Shown here: in pieces, positions 34,638 through 45,331 of the stretch
Layout of the letters: each line of letters starts with the position of its first letter
Position numbering within the stretch: the first letter of the stretch is position 1
NCBI GenBank assembly: GCA_008828725.1
Contig: MEHQ01002593.1
Span: forward strand, 1-64,000
Reading direction: 5' to 3'
Length of the DNA stretch: 64,000 bases
Source of the DNA: Saccharina japonica
Taxonomy: Eukaryota; Sar; Phaeophyceae; Laminariales; Laminariaceae
Program-made: the position numbers and the translations under genes
The notes under the pieces: model-generated
What the model saw: the letters and a program-made list of their open reading frames with translations, nothing else
Databases searched by the model: none
What the model was told of the DNA's origin: nothing

Positions 34638-35491
34638 AACCATGAGGCCGTGTCTTAACTCCATTCGATAGCTTGGAATGGCTAGAACGGAACGAGACTA
34701 TTCGCGTTCGTTCGTTCCATTCCATGCTGTTTTTGCGGTTTGTGTCCGATCGATTTTTTAGGCACCCGATCCTGGAACAGGCCGCAACAGAACGTAACCC
34801 ATGAAATTTGCCTCGGGACTGTGCAGCTGGACTCTAGGACGGGGGTACCGTCACGTAGGAAGCGAGTTCTCCTGGTACAGAGGATAGCTTCACACGCAAA
34901 TCGAGTGCCTGGCATGCCTCAGATCAAGCAGTGCTAGCCGTCCAAGTGGCACCCTCGGGACAAATCTAGAAGTTATGATATCGCCGTCGCGGCTCGACGA
35001 GGTATCCTGGTGCTTCTGTGAACATCGGTCAAGCGTTTTTGCTAGATATCTATCGCCACAGTCTCGTTCGCCACCCGAAATTTTCCCTCGTGAGCCTCCT
35101 GTACAGGTCATGGCCGTATCGCGTGGCTCCTACCTCAGGCGAGACCTGTGGCGCCTGCATGTGCTCCATCGCGTGCTCCCATGTCATCTCATTTTGCCTC
35201 ATGCCCTCGTGGGCCTCCCAGCAAATGTCGCAACCAGTTGCAACATCCCAGCACCAATCAACTGCCGTAAATCTCGTTCCAAGTGGGCCGTTCGGTTCTG
35301 CTGAACAAGGATTACTGTTTTGACACATACGCTTCCTCTTTACAAATTTACGGACAGCTTGGAACGCTTGGAATCTGTTCGGTGTTTTTGTTTCTCAATA
35401 TCCAATCAGCACCACTTTTTCAGGCAAATAATTTTACGTTCGTTCCGTTCCAATGCCCGCGAAGTGAAGTTAAGACACGCCCTGATGAGAT
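34638..35491. mobile_element. Mutator-like TIR element nested in gag of element A
   Basis: Terminal AGGCCGTGTCTTAACT at the left matches AGGGCGTGTCTTAACT inverted at the right, with imperfect pairing outward (CAT.AGG) and inward (GGAACGGAACGA). TSD GAATCTTCAT (34628-34637) and GAATCATCAT (35492-35501), 9 of 10 bases. The uninterrupted site is seen in element B near 56345. A TSD of 9-10 bp suggests Mutator-like. No transposase. A minus-strand frame (35328-35050) reads DWCWDVATGCDICWEAHEG; its protein-like composition could be a captured gene fragment, as in Pack-MULEs, but this is inference. Confidence 0.78.
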
Positions 35492-36276
35492 GAATCATCA
35501 TGTGCTTGACGGCGATCCTCTCCCCGCGCATCAGCAGCACCTCGAACATGAAACTGTCCAGGCGATCGACCGACCGATCGTTTCCAGCACTCCATATCGT
35601 TGTCCTCCAATGATACAATGGGTAGCCGCACGTCTCAACTTATTTTGCCCCCACCACGAAAATACCCGTCTAAACCATCACGAACAGAAATAATATCATT
35701 TTTTGTCGAAAAATATCCACCAGCTCAAAATTGTAGATAAAATCCTGTACTCCGTCGTACTCGTATGTGGTTCCAGCAGAAGCAAAGCCGATGACGCCAA
35801 ACTCGAACACCTCTGGGCACCTGATCCGAAGATGCAATAATCCGATACCCGACCCGAGACCACCCCTCACCTGTGAGCTTCAACCATGAGGAAGATATTG
35901 CCGGTATCCTTCAAACAGGGAAAACTGTAAACAAATATAGCAGAATCGACTGCTCCACCTGAAGCTATAAACCCCGAACCTCGAAGACCACGCCTGGCTC
36001 GAAGATAAAAATACCCGACACGAACCGATGAGGCTCGAAGATGAGACCTAAAGAAGATATGCGAAGAAGACCACAAGAAGATACCCAAAGAAGACCCAAT
36101 ACCACAAGAGATGTCCGAATATCCGCACGTCCGATACCTGACGAGAATCAAATACCCAACTACCACCACTCATACTCGAAAGTTCCCGAGTGCCAACGAT
36201 TCCCCGTCTCGAAGATTGCCAACGATCCCCCGTCGCGAAGATTGCCAACGATCCCCCGTCGCGAATTCTGCAGAAT

Positions 36277-36564
36277 TTTGGGAGGTAACCGGATGGACCA
36301 CGCTCAACTCAGGGCTAGCACTGCTGTACCACCTGAATGAGATGACCACCCTCGCCGACAAGACTTAAATATATGAATTGTATTATACCCTGAAGAAATA
36401 ACACCCCAATTCTGGGCAGAGCCCAGTGAGAGAGTCCCGAGAGAGAAGAAAAGACAAAACACACAAAGTAAGACTGACTGCTGTGGGCAATGATCTACAG
36501 CAGCAAGTAGACATATCCGCTAGGAAACCCGGGGATGTGGTCCGGATGTCCCCGGACGACCACA
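36277..36564 (-). repeat. 5' LTR of element A
   Basis: 288 bp. Its outer end abuts TSD GGTC at 36565. Its inner edge is followed (minus sense) by an imperfectly palindromic ATTCTGCAGAATT that is also present at the same place in element B. Confidence 0.85.
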
Positions 36565-38990
36565 GGTCGCAGGGAGAGCGTTCTCACGACCGCAGCAGAA
36601 GCAGCAGCAACAGCAGCAAGCAGCACTAGCAGCGTCAAGCTCGCTAGGTTCAAGGATGTTGCCGTCGTCGTGTTTGTTGGCCTAGTCTGTTTTGCTTGTA
36701 CGTGTGCTCATTTTTACGTTCGAGTAGTCGTATGATACCTCGATTACTTGCCACACACCACTCCCGGGGGCACGCTTTTTACCTCCGGTGGTGTACATGG
36801 CAAGCCCTTGTCATACTCGTCACAGGCTGGCCCCATTTGGAGCGGCTCCGTGCAAACTGCTGCGGGCTGCGGGCAGGGCTGGCCTCGAGCAAAAAACGAC
36901 AAGGACCGACGAACCTCTCATGATACCCCCTGTTCGCTTTTGGTTGGGTATCCAGTCGTATGAAAACCTACTTGAATCAAATGAAACCACTGCGACACGA
37001 AACCGACGGCGGTAAAAAAAATGCGACACGTTTCCGACGAGCGGGCGCCGATAATAAAATACTGGGCAATATTATAATAGCGGCGCTTATAAAAAAAATA
37101 ATTAAAAAAAGGGAAAATCTCGATTTTTTTCCCCGGCATTTTTGACGCGGGTGGCTGTAGCTTTAACGATTTTCTATTTAGTTTCCCGCTTTGGGTTCCC
37201 TCAGCAACGTCGCCACCACGAGCGCTGTAGTCGGATGCCCAGCGAGTTAGTAACCGCATTCAAAAGAAAACATAGAGAGCTATCCATAATACAGTTCAAC
37301 ACAGTTCAACTCGTCGGGGTTAATGAGGTATCAAGCAAAGGGCGCAAGGAATCTTATCCGTCGCTGCTGAAAGCAACACAATAGGTGCATCGTACAAAAA
37401 CTATATAAATTAATCGATCTGGCAGTGTCCGCAGTGTCCCCGATGCCGAGCTATGAAGTCATAGAGCAAGTGTATATATTCCCCTTGCTTCCCAGGTGCC
37501 CATTTTCTACGTGCCATTCGACGCTCGTTCGGTCGCGGGGAGAGCGTTCTCACGACCGCAGCAGCAGCAGCAACAGCAACAAGCAGCACTAGCAGCCTCA
37601 AGCCCGCTAGGTTCAAGCATGTTGTGGTCGTCATGTTTGTTGGCCTAGTCTGTTTCGCTTGTACTTGTGCTCATTTTTACGTACGAGTACTCGTATGATA
37701 CCTCGAGTACTCGCCACACACCGCTCGCAGGTGAAACGCTTCTTACCTCTGGTGGTGTACATGGCAAGCTCTTGTCATACTCGTCAGAGGCTGGCCCCAT
37801 TTGGAGCTGCTCCGTGCAAACTGCTGCGGGCTGCGGGCGGGGCTGGCCTCGAGCAAAAAACGACAAGGACCGACGAACCTCTCATGATACCCCCTGTTCC
37901 CTTTTGGTTGGGTATACAATCGTATGAAATCCTACTTGAATCAAATGAAACCACTGCGACACGAAACCGACGGTGGGTTAAAAAATGCGACGCGTTTCCG
38001 ACGGGCGGGCGCCGGCAATAAAAAGCTGCCTATCCCAGCAATTTTATAATAGCGGCGCTTATCGAAAAAATAAATGAAAAAAGGGAAAATCTCGATTGTT
38101 TTTCTCGACATTTTTGACGCGGGTGGTTGTAGCTTTGAAGATTTTCGCGTTTTTTCCCCCCTTGAGGTGCCCTCAGCAACGCTGCCATCACCAGCGCTAT
38201 AGTCGGATGCCCAGCGAGTAAGGAACCGCATTCAAAAGAAAACATGGAGAGCTATCCATAATATAGTTTAACTCCGCTCAACCCACCGGGTTAATGAGAT
38301 AGCAAACAAAGGGCGCAAGAACTCTTCTCCGTCGCTGCTGAAAGCAACACAATACGTGCATCGTACAAAAACTATATTAATTAGTCGATCTGGCAGAGTC
38401 CGCAGGGTCCTCGATGCCGAGCTATGAAGTCACAGAGCAAGTGTATATATCCCCCTTGCTTCCCAGGTGCCTTTTTTCTACGTGTCATTCGACGCTCGTT
38501 CGGTCGCGGGGAGAGCGTTCTCACGAACGCAGCAGCAGCAGCAACAGCAGCAAGCAGCAATAGCAGCCTCAAGCTCGCTAGGTTGAAGGATGTTGTCGTC
38601 GTCATGTTTGTTGGCCTAGTCTGTTTTGCTTGTACTTGTGCTCATTTTTACGTACGAGTACTCGTATGATACCTCGAGTACTCGCCAAACACCGCTCGCG
38701 GGTGAAACGTTTTTTACCTCTGGTGGTGTACATGGCAAGCTCTTATCATACTCTTCAGAGGCTGGCCCCATTTGGAGCTGCTCCGTGCTCACTGCTGCGG
38801 GCTACGGGCGGGGTTGGCCTCGAGCAAAAAACGACAACGACCGACGAACCTCTCATGATACCCCTTGTTCCCTTTTGGTTGAGTGTCCAGTCGCATGAAA
38901 AACTACTTTAATCAAATGAAACCACTGCGACACGAAACGACGGCGGGCTAAAAAATGCGACACGTTTCCGAAGAGCGGGCGTCGACAATA
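36565..38990 (+). repeat. satellite array 1, units of about 970 bp
   Basis: Head-to-tail units: 36565-37537, 37538-38507 and a partial unit to about 38990. Each contains in order GGGGAGAGCGTTCTCACGA, a CAG-rich tract, CTCATTTTTACGTACGAGTA, GGTGGTGTACATGGCAAGC, a hairpin/A-rich junction, GACGCGGGTGG, CATCGTACAAAAACTA and ATCTGGCAG. Frames of 75-120 codons recur in the same place in each unit, but their ends vary and they show no known domain. I treat them as by-products, although a small recurrent gene cannot be excluded. Confidence 0.88.
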
Positions 38991-38991
38991 C

Positions 38992-39310
38992 AAAACTGCC
39001 TCTCCCCAAATCGCCTCTACCGGCAAGGTTTTAGTAGGGGGGCCTGGGGAAAAAAGCAAAAAAAAAGAGAGAGAAAGATTTCCCAAGTCTTGGGTAGGTT
39101 TTTTCCGATACGGGCTACGGGGTTGCTCAAGTTTTCGAGTTTTGGTTTCCGTCCGATCGATGCCATGTGCCCTCTGCTGCGAGGCCACCGCGAGCGCTAC
39201 ACTTTAAACCTTCGGCATGAAATTTGGCTCATTCGAACAATCTTGTGTAGGGCTATCGAAGGTGTTGAAATCAACTCAATGCATGGGAGTATGATGGATA
39301 TACATATGCA
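38992..39310 (+). repeat. satellite array 2, left part of interrupted unit
   Basis: Begins at the junction hairpin region (TGCCTCTCCCCAAATCGCCTC), continues with GATTTCCCAAGTCTTG and CCGATCGATGCCATGTGCCC, and ends GCATGGGAGTATGATGGATA. The same order appears at 41945-42250. It joins directly to array 1, so the two arrays share a junction. Confidence 0.83.
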
Positions 39311-39354
39311 AAGGCAAGTTCGGTAGGGTATACCGGTACCGGGGGTATATTTGT

Positions 39355-39845
39355 TGCGCGTACCGAACTTACCGATGTGTCGGGTACCGGTATTGAAACA
39401 TTACCGAACTTACCGAAGTGTCCGGTACCGGTATCGAAAAAATACCGAACTTACCGAAGTGTCGGGTACCGGTATTGAAAAAGTACCGAACTTACCGAAG
39501 TGTTCGGTAGGGTATGAGGCACACTACCGAGACAATACCGGTACCCCCGGTATTGTGGACGAGGGTATACCGGTACCCGGGGTACATTTAGGTGAGCGTA
39601 CCGAACTTACCGAAGTGTCAGGTACCGGTATTGGAATGATACCAAACTTACCGAAGTGTCGGGTACCGGTATTGAAATAATACCGAACTTACCGAAGTGC
39701 CGGGTACCGGTATTGAAAAAATACCGAACTTACCGAAGTGTCGGGTACCGGTATTGACAAAATTATGAACTTACCGAAGTGTCGGGTACCGGTATAGGAA
39801 AAATACCGAACTTACCGATTGTCAAGTATCGGTATTTACCGAGGA
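39355..39845. repeat. 41-bp minisatellite, block 1
   Basis: Degenerate copies of TACCGAACTTACCGAAGTGT followed by CGGGTACCGGTATTGAAAAA, with a period of about 41 bp. It is interrupted around 39500-39600 by a GGTACCCCCGGTATTG..GAGGGTATACCGG linker. Confidence 0.9.
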
Positions 39846-40739
39846 AATACCCCCGGTATACTTCGGTACGTACCCTTACCGAACATTACCCTGAATAAAT
39901 GTGTACCTTGTAGCAACAGCAAACAGATGGCGCCAATTACGAAGATAATGGCAATGCCGCCGCCGCCATCCCAACCACGTGGCAACCGGAAGCACGGTTA
40001 GCAGTAGCACCAGCCCCAGCAAGAGCAGCAACAGAACACAGCAGCAGAGGGGCAGAAGCAGCAGCTCCAACTTGGGCAATGCGCCGCTGCTGTGGTCTCT
40101 ACTGTATATTTAATACAGTCCACGCGTGCCACTGCCCCTCGAGTGCTACACTTGAAGCCCGTTCTATACCCCAATCTCCCAACGTCGAAGCTCGGCATAC
40201 AGTTTAGATCATCGGCAACCTCGCGTAGTGCTGCTGCAGCTGCTGCGGGTACATCACTGTTTGAATACAATTAAAGCAGCGATGGTTTCGAGATGTCGCG
40301 CTGAAGTCCGTAAATAGGATGCATGATACGACTACTTTCTCAGGTGAGCAGTCGGAGCTTCTCCCACTACACGAAGCTGCGCAGAGCGTGCCATAGCACC
40401 ACCTCGGCGGCGCCTCGAACTCCGCCGGCGCGACCTGGTGATAATATCATCTATCCTTTCGCTCCGTGCTCTCCGCGATTGTTATGTTGTGTCTGCAGCC
40501 GTTCATGGTGGGTGTGAGATTAGTGCGTTGTGTCACTCCAGAGCCAACGACCAGATGAAAACCTGAATGCAGTGTAGAGAAGACTGCTGCTGCTGCCACA
40601 AATAAATGCCAGGTACCTTGTATAATGTCATAATGTGTGTCCGTATTGCATACATACCCGATACTCCGGTATCGAGGCCGCATCGATTACCGCCGGTATT
40701 GTGGTCGAGGGTATACCGGTACCCGGGGTATGTTCGGGT

Positions 40740-41510
40740 AGGCGTACCAAACTTACCGAAGTGTCGGGTACCGGTATTGGAAAAGTACCGAACTTACCGA
40801 AGTGTCGGGTACCGGTATCGAAACAATACCGAACTTACCGAAGTGTCGGGTACCGGTATTGAAAAAGTACCGAACTTACCGAAGTGTTCGGTAGGGTATC
40901 GAGCCCGGTACCGAACAAATACCGGTACCCCCGGTATTGCGGTCGAGGGTATACCGGTACCTGGGGTATATTTTGGCGGGCGTACCGAACTTACCGAAGT
41001 GTCGGGTACCGGTATTGAAAAAGTACCGAACTGACCGAAGTGTCGGGTACCGGTATTGGAAAAGTACCGAACTTACCGAAGTGTCGGGTACCGGTATTGA
41101 AAAAATACCGAACTTACCGAAGTGTCGGGTACCGGTATTGAAAAAGTACCGAACTTACCGAAGTGTCGGGTACCGGTATCGAAAAAATACCGAACTTACC
41201 GAAGTGTCGGGTACCGGTATTGAAAAAGTACCGAACTTACCGAAGTGTTCGGTAGGGTATCGAGCCTGGTACCGAAAAAATACCGGTACCCCCGGTATTG
41301 CGGTCGAGGGTATACCGGTACCTGGGGTATATTTGGGCGGGCGTACCGAACTTACCGAAGTGTCGGGTACCGGTATCGGAAAAATACCGAACTTACCGAA
41401 TTGTCGGGTACCGGTATTGACAAAATACCGAACTTACCGAAGTGTCGGGTACCGGTATCGAGGCCATACCGAACTTATCGAAGTGTCGCGTACAGGTATT
41501 TACCGAGAAA
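40740..41510. repeat. 41-bp minisatellite, block 2
   Basis: Same unit as block 1. Period 41 was measured directly (starts at 41106, 41147 and 41188). Three sub-blocks are separated by linkers with GGTACCCCCGGTATTGCGG. No stop codon occurs in most frames, so a 224-codon frame with a 41-residue repeat appears; I regard it as a by-product. Confidence 0.9.
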
Positions 41511-41627
41511 ATACCCCCGGTACAGTTCGGCACGTACCCTACCGAACATACCTATATATGTATCACCTGGCCGAATTTTTCCCTGAAAAAAACAAGTTGC
41601 GGTATGGATGACCCACCAAGGGGTGGT

Positions 41628-41645
41628 GGGTGGTGTCAGCCACCC
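41628..41645 (+). other. GTCA-loop hairpin in array 2, unit 1
   Basis: GGGTGGT-GTCA-GCCACCC: six Watson-Crick pairs and a T.G pair next to the loop. The upstream GGGGTGGTGGGTGG could also form a G-quadruplex. Confidence 0.7.
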
Positions 41646-41954
41646 CCGACGCAGAATGATACGTACGTTCCGCTCTCGTTGCGACGACAACAACAGCAGC
41701 AGCACGCTGCAGTAGCAACAACAAAGCAACAACAGCCTGCCGTTGTACTCGTACGAGTTCCAACAAGCTCTCTCCATCGAACTTGCTAACCTTTGTGACG
41801 TGCTTCTGCGTGCTCGCCGCCGTGCTCCGTTCGGCGGCGGGATTGACATTTTTGCAATTTTTAGTTCTCGTGATTGGTCTACGTCACGATTTTACGTTTT
41901 TTTTTGTGCTCGTGATTGGTTTAAATAACGATTTTTCGGGTCCCAGCACTGTTA

Positions 41955-41974
41955 AATTGCCTCTACCGGCAATT
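41955..41974. other. junction hairpin, array 2
   Basis: AATTGCC-TCTACC-GGCAATT, followed by GTTTAGTAGGGGGGCC. This is the point at which array units change from the CAG-rich module to the A-rich module. Confidence 0.75.
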
Positions 41975-42299
41975 GTTTAGTAGGGGGGCCTAGGCAAAAA
42001 TGATAAAAAAAAAGAGAGAAAGATTTCCCAAGTCTTGCGGAGGTTTTTCCGATACGGCCTACGGGGTTGTTCAAGTTTTCGAGTTTTCGTTTTCGTCCGA
42101 TCGATGCCATGTGCCCTCTGCTGCGAGGACACCGCCAACGCTACACTTTGAACCTCGGCATGAAAATAGGCTCATTCGAACAATCTTGTGCAGGGCTATC
42201 GAACGTGTTGATGTCAACTCAATGCATGGGAGTATGATGGATATATGTATCATCTGGCGGAAAGCAAGTTGCGGTATGGATGACCCACCAAGGGGTGGT

Positions 42300-42317
42300 G
42301 GGTGGTATCAGCCACCC
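42300..42317 (+). other. ATCA-loop hairpin in array 2, unit 2
   Basis: GGGTGGT-ATCA-GCCACCC: same stem as at 41628, with the first loop base changed from G to A. Confidence 0.68.
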
Positions 42318-42615
42318 CCGACGCAGAATGATGCGTACGTTCCGCTCTCGTTGCGACGACAACAACAGCAGCAGCACGCTGCAGTAGCAACAACAAAGCC
42401 TGCCGTTGTACTCGTACGAGTTCCAACAAGCTCTCTTCATCGAGCTTGCTAACCTCTGTGACGCGCTTCTGCGTGCTCGCCGCCGTGCTTCGTTCGGCGG
42501 CGGGATTGACATTTTTGCAATTTTTAGTTATCGTGGTTGGTCTACGTCACGATCTTTACGATTTTTTGTGCTCGTGATTGGTCTACATCACGATTTTTCG
42601 GTTCCCACAACTGCT

Positions 42616-42638
42616 AAATTGCCTACACCCGGCAATTT
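42616..42638. other. junction hairpin, end of array 2
   Basis: AAATTGCC-TACACCC-GGCAATTT, 8-bp stem, followed by a second small hairpin GGGTG-CACG-CACCC (about 42646-42659). Confidence 0.75.
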
Positions 42639-42760
42639 ATTGAAGGGGTGCACGCACCCGAAAAAAAGAAGGGGAAATTATTTGCAAGTCTTTGTCCGGC
42701 GTTTTTCTCGCGGGCTCAGGGGTAGTTCCTCGTTTTGGTCGGTTCCAGACTCATGACCAT

Positions 42761-43004
42761 ACACCTGCAGCGGAAGCAATAGCCGATCGACCGCGCCACA
42801 TTGATAGCAGGCTGTCGCTCTCTTGGCTGTGTGACCTCTGTGGTTATCATACACAGCAGTATATAAACAACTGCAAATAACCAGCTGATGTGCTTTGTCG
42901 TACGAATACTAAGTTTCAGTCAGCGGTGTACATGTACTCGTGTACCATCACTACGTGGTACACGCACATATATACATGCACAACTACAGCAGTAGTAGTG
43001 CAGC

Positions 43005-43071
<67 letters not shown>

Positions 43072-43490
43072 ATAGCATGCACAACAGCACTGCTCACTCG
43101 TACGTACTGATGATGCTGCTGTGTACTTGACACGTTGCCAGGATTGACGTGCGTACTACTCGTAGGAGCTGCTCATGTATGTATTATGTTGGTACTTCGA
43201 CGTACCACACGACCACATCGAAAATATGTATGACCACGGAGCTGGATACGCGACATACACTTCTGCTGCGGATCGTCCCCACTTATCCATGGCAACAGCA
43301 GAGGGCGCCCGGGAAGTCTCCTCGCCACAGGCCGTGCCAAGGGTCCAGCCAGAGGTCGACGCGCGCTGTAGGCTTTGTGCTTGTCTCGGGACTGTCGCGT
43401 GCTTTTTTTACGTTATGAAACGCCTGCTGTCGGTAATTTGTGTCACGAAATCAAGAATCGTCGTCGAATTTCGTGTCATGTTTTCGTGCA
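42761..43490. other. spacer with CTG tract
   Basis: Apart from the 22-unit CTG run I see nothing recognisable. Short frames over 43149-43528 have no family-like motifs. Confidence 0.35.
43006..43071. repeat. pure CTG microsatellite, 22 units
   Basis: Uninterrupted CTG x 22 (66 bp). It is the longest pure trinucleotide tract in the window and likely highly variable in length. Confidence 0.95.
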
Positions 43491-44480
43491 CCCACACTGA
43501 AAAATCGCCTCTCCTAGCGATTTTTTAATAGCAGCGCATATTCTAGAAGAAAATAAAAAAGGAAAATAATTCGATTTATTTCCCGGCGTTTTTACCCAGG
43601 TGGCTATAGCTTTAAAGATTTTTGCGTGTTTTTCCCCATCGAGGTGCCCTCAGCAACGCCGCCACCACGAGCGCTATAAGTTGGATGCCCAGCGTGTTAA
43701 TAGCCGCATCCAAACGAAAACATCAAGAGCTATCCATAATGTATTTCAACTCGGCTCAACTCATCGGGGAGCATGAGATATCAAGCAAAGGGCACAAGGA
43801 ATCTTCTTCGTCGCTGCTTACAGCAACACCACACGTGCATCGTACAAAAACTATTTTCAAAAATCGATCTGGCAGAGTCCGCAGTGTCCCCGATGCCGAA
43901 CTATGAACTCATACAGCAAATGTTTTTATTTCCCTTGCTTCTCAGGTGCCTCTTTTCAAGGTGCCACTCGACGCCCGCACGATCGCGGGGAGGGCACTCA
44001 CCCCACCACAGTAGCAGCAGCAACAGCAGTAAGCAGCACCAGCAGCCCCAAGCTCACTAGGTTTGAGGATGTTGTCATCGTCGTCTTTGCTTGCCTCGTC
44101 TGTTTTGCTCGTACTTGTGCTCATTTTTACGTACGAGTAGTCGTATAATACCTCGAGTACTTACCACACACAGCTCACGGGGCGATACTTTTCAACTCTG
44201 GTGGTGTAGATGGCTAGCCCTGGTCATACTCGCCAGGGGCGGCCTCCATCTGGAGCAGCTGCGTGCACACTGCTGCGAGCTGCGGGGGCGGGGCTGGCCT
44301 CGTTCAATAAACGACTCCTACCGACGAAACTCTCAAGATGCCCCTGTTCCCTTTTTGTTGGTGATCCAGGCGTATGAAACCCTACTTGAATCAAGTCAAA
44401 TCAATGCGACACGAAAACCGACGGCGGTTAAAAAGAGCGACACGTTTTCCGACGGCGCGCGTGAACACTAAAAAATGGTC
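43490..44480 (+). repeat. satellite array 1, diverged outlying unit
   Basis: Full-length relative of the ~970-bp unit beginning at its junction hairpin: GCGTTTTTACCCAGGTGGCTAT, CATCGTACAAAAACTATTTT, ATCTGGCAGAGTCCGCAGTG, GATCGCGGGGAGGGC, CAG-rich tract, CTCATTTTTACGTACGAGTA, GGTGGTGTAGATGGC. Separated from the main array by array 2, so the two unit types are interleaved. Confidence 0.82.
43501..43526. other. junction hairpin, array 1 outlier unit
   Basis: AAAAATCGC-CTCTCCTA-GCGATTTTT, 9-bp stem. Compared with AAATTGC/GCAATTT in array 2, the inner T:A pair is C:G here, a matched change in both arms. Confidence 0.75.
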
Positions 44481-45150
44481 CTCCCCGGCTAATATACGAT
44501 AGAGGGGGGGGGGGGGTTACTATTTGATAGGAGTTGGATCTACCGACGGCGACAAAAAGTACTACCAAACAATGGGTTTGGTGTCCTTTTTATACTCTGG
44601 GCAATTGCGCCGCTTTGCCGTGGCCCACCATGTTGTTGCTGGTATATTAACATATGGGCTTGTTTGATTGGACGGGATCTAGAGGTTCTGCGGCGGGTTT
44701 AGTCCCTCATCCTGTTGTCTGAGCCTACTGCCTACTGCCGGACTGCCGGGCGCTGCGTCTCACTTCTGGGTGCCGCGTTAGCGTAGAGACGGGGAGGAAA
44801 AGGAGTAAAGGAGCAAGGGGTGCACCCTATACGGCACTAAAGCGGTGTCTCCCTTTCCTTTGAGTGTCTGCCTGGTCCCTGATGGGGCAGGGTGCAGCAT
44901 GGCGGCAACAACGAAGTTCACGATGTGCTGCTGGTCGATGCTGGAATGTACGGGAGTCCCAGCCCGGAAAACCCTGGAACGATCCCGCGTTGGAAGGCCG
45001 GCGAACAACAGTGCCTATGGAAGTGTGGGGCTTGCAGGTGTGTTTGCATGATGGGCCTAATCTGCGACTGGGGCAAAATTGCCTATTGTTTTTCGACGCG
45101 TTAGATTAGGTCCTTAGTGACCTCGGGACCTCAGATGGATGTACGTACCA
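44481..45150. other. unassigned
   Basis: Starts with a G-run (about 44507-44519). No repeat family or protein motif recognised in the remainder. Confidence 0.35.
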
Positions 45151-45225
45151 CTCTAACCGGAATAATACAGATCGTTTGTATATGAACAGGATTAACTGAA
45201 CCATCCTTATATTTCCGGTCAGATT
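45151..45225. mobile_element. very short MITE (about 75 bp), copy 1
   Basis: The left end CTCTAACCGGAA faces the right end TTCCGGTCAGAT. It shares GATCGTTTGT, ATTAA and CCTTA.ATTTCCGG with 52720-52790. No TSD visible. Confidence 0.55.
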
Positions 45226-45331
45226 GATACAGGTTGGTATTGTCATGTGTAGGTACATATCGTACAGCAGTACTCATACGTACGATATACGAGTTCGTAT
45301 CATACGTGTACTATTAATAGTAACAATGTAC

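Larger units (their letters stand above)
32578..35595 (-). pseudogene. Gag-like gene of element A, disrupted
   Basis: Homologous along its length to the intact Gag-like frame of element B. The start codon equivalent to B's lies at 35595, but about 31 codons later the 854-bp TIR element intervenes (34638-35491). The body resumes at 34637 with GGVGAFSKRNFQNMEF. The frame shifts near 33890, just after NEYSY. The acidic C-terminal repeats (DIPVVVPSAE-type, about 35-40 residues each) are split by the 189-bp retroposon (33102-33290), and the last part reads 33100-32578. No zinc knuckle and no enzymatic domain. Not functional as it stands. Confidence 0.75.
31834..36564 (-). mobile_element. gag-only LTR retrotransposon, copy A (degraded)
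   Basis: Two ~290-bp LTRs flank 4.1 kb; orientation is minus. TSD GGTC (31830-31833 and 36565-36568). Read on the minus strand, LTRs start TGTGG. A polypurine tract (GGGGGAGGGC) abuts the left-hand 3' LTR. No obvious tRNA-complementary primer site follows the 5' LTR. The only protein is Gag-like; there is no protease, integrase, reverse transcriptase or RNase H in 4.7 kb, so the element must be mobilised by another. It is interrupted by an 854-bp TIR element and a 189-bp poly(A) retroposon. Confidence 0.85.
39311..41545. mobile_element. insertion rich in 41-bp TACCGAACTTACCG repeats
   Basis: Interrupts a unit of array 2. Outer ends GTTCGGTAGGGTA (left) and TACCCTACCGAAC (right) are perfect 13-bp inverted repeats. 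Next to them are GGTACCGGGGGTAT-type blocks. Two minisatellite blocks flank an unrelated ~800-bp middle (39890-40680), which contains CAGCAG-rich sequence. Architecture resembles the hAT-like elements here (short terminal motif amplified internally), but flanking 8-mers do not match, so insertion is inferred only from the uninterrupted unit at 42260. Confidence 0.6.
41550..42760 (+). repeat. satellite array 2, units of about 670 bp
   Basis: GTTGCGGTATGGATGACCCA occurs at 41596 and 42269, period about 672. The unit order is: GGTGGTGGGTGGT hairpin, CCGACGCAGAATGAT, CAACAGCAGCAGCACGCTGC, TACTCGTACGAGTTCCAACA, CGGCGGGATTGACATTTTTG, junction hairpin, then the GATTTCCCAAGTCTTG segment. The last unit ends at 42640-42760 with CAAGTCTTTGTCCGGCG, a sequence also found at 7552 and 24853. 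Confidence 0.86.

Noticed and set aside
32129..36276. Reverse transcriptase, integrase or protease in LTR element A
   Set aside because: No catalytic motifs (YxDD, DDE, HHCC, DTG/DSG) in any frame of the internal region; it is mostly Gag-like or untranslated.
36585..38911. Repeated 75-120-codon frames in satellite array 1 as a tandem gene family
   Set aside because: Frame boundaries shift between units through small indels and overlapping frames compete; no domain was recognised. Kept as a possibility only in the array entry.
39355..41510. Regularly spaced 41-bp repeats that could suggest a CRISPR array
   Set aside because: Units are contiguous with no unique spacers, the context is eukaryotic, and there are no cas genes. 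It is a minisatellite.
40937..41611. 224-codon frame with a 41-residue repeat
   Set aside because: By-product of the 41-bp minisatellite; equivalent frames exist in other phases and stop outside the repeat.
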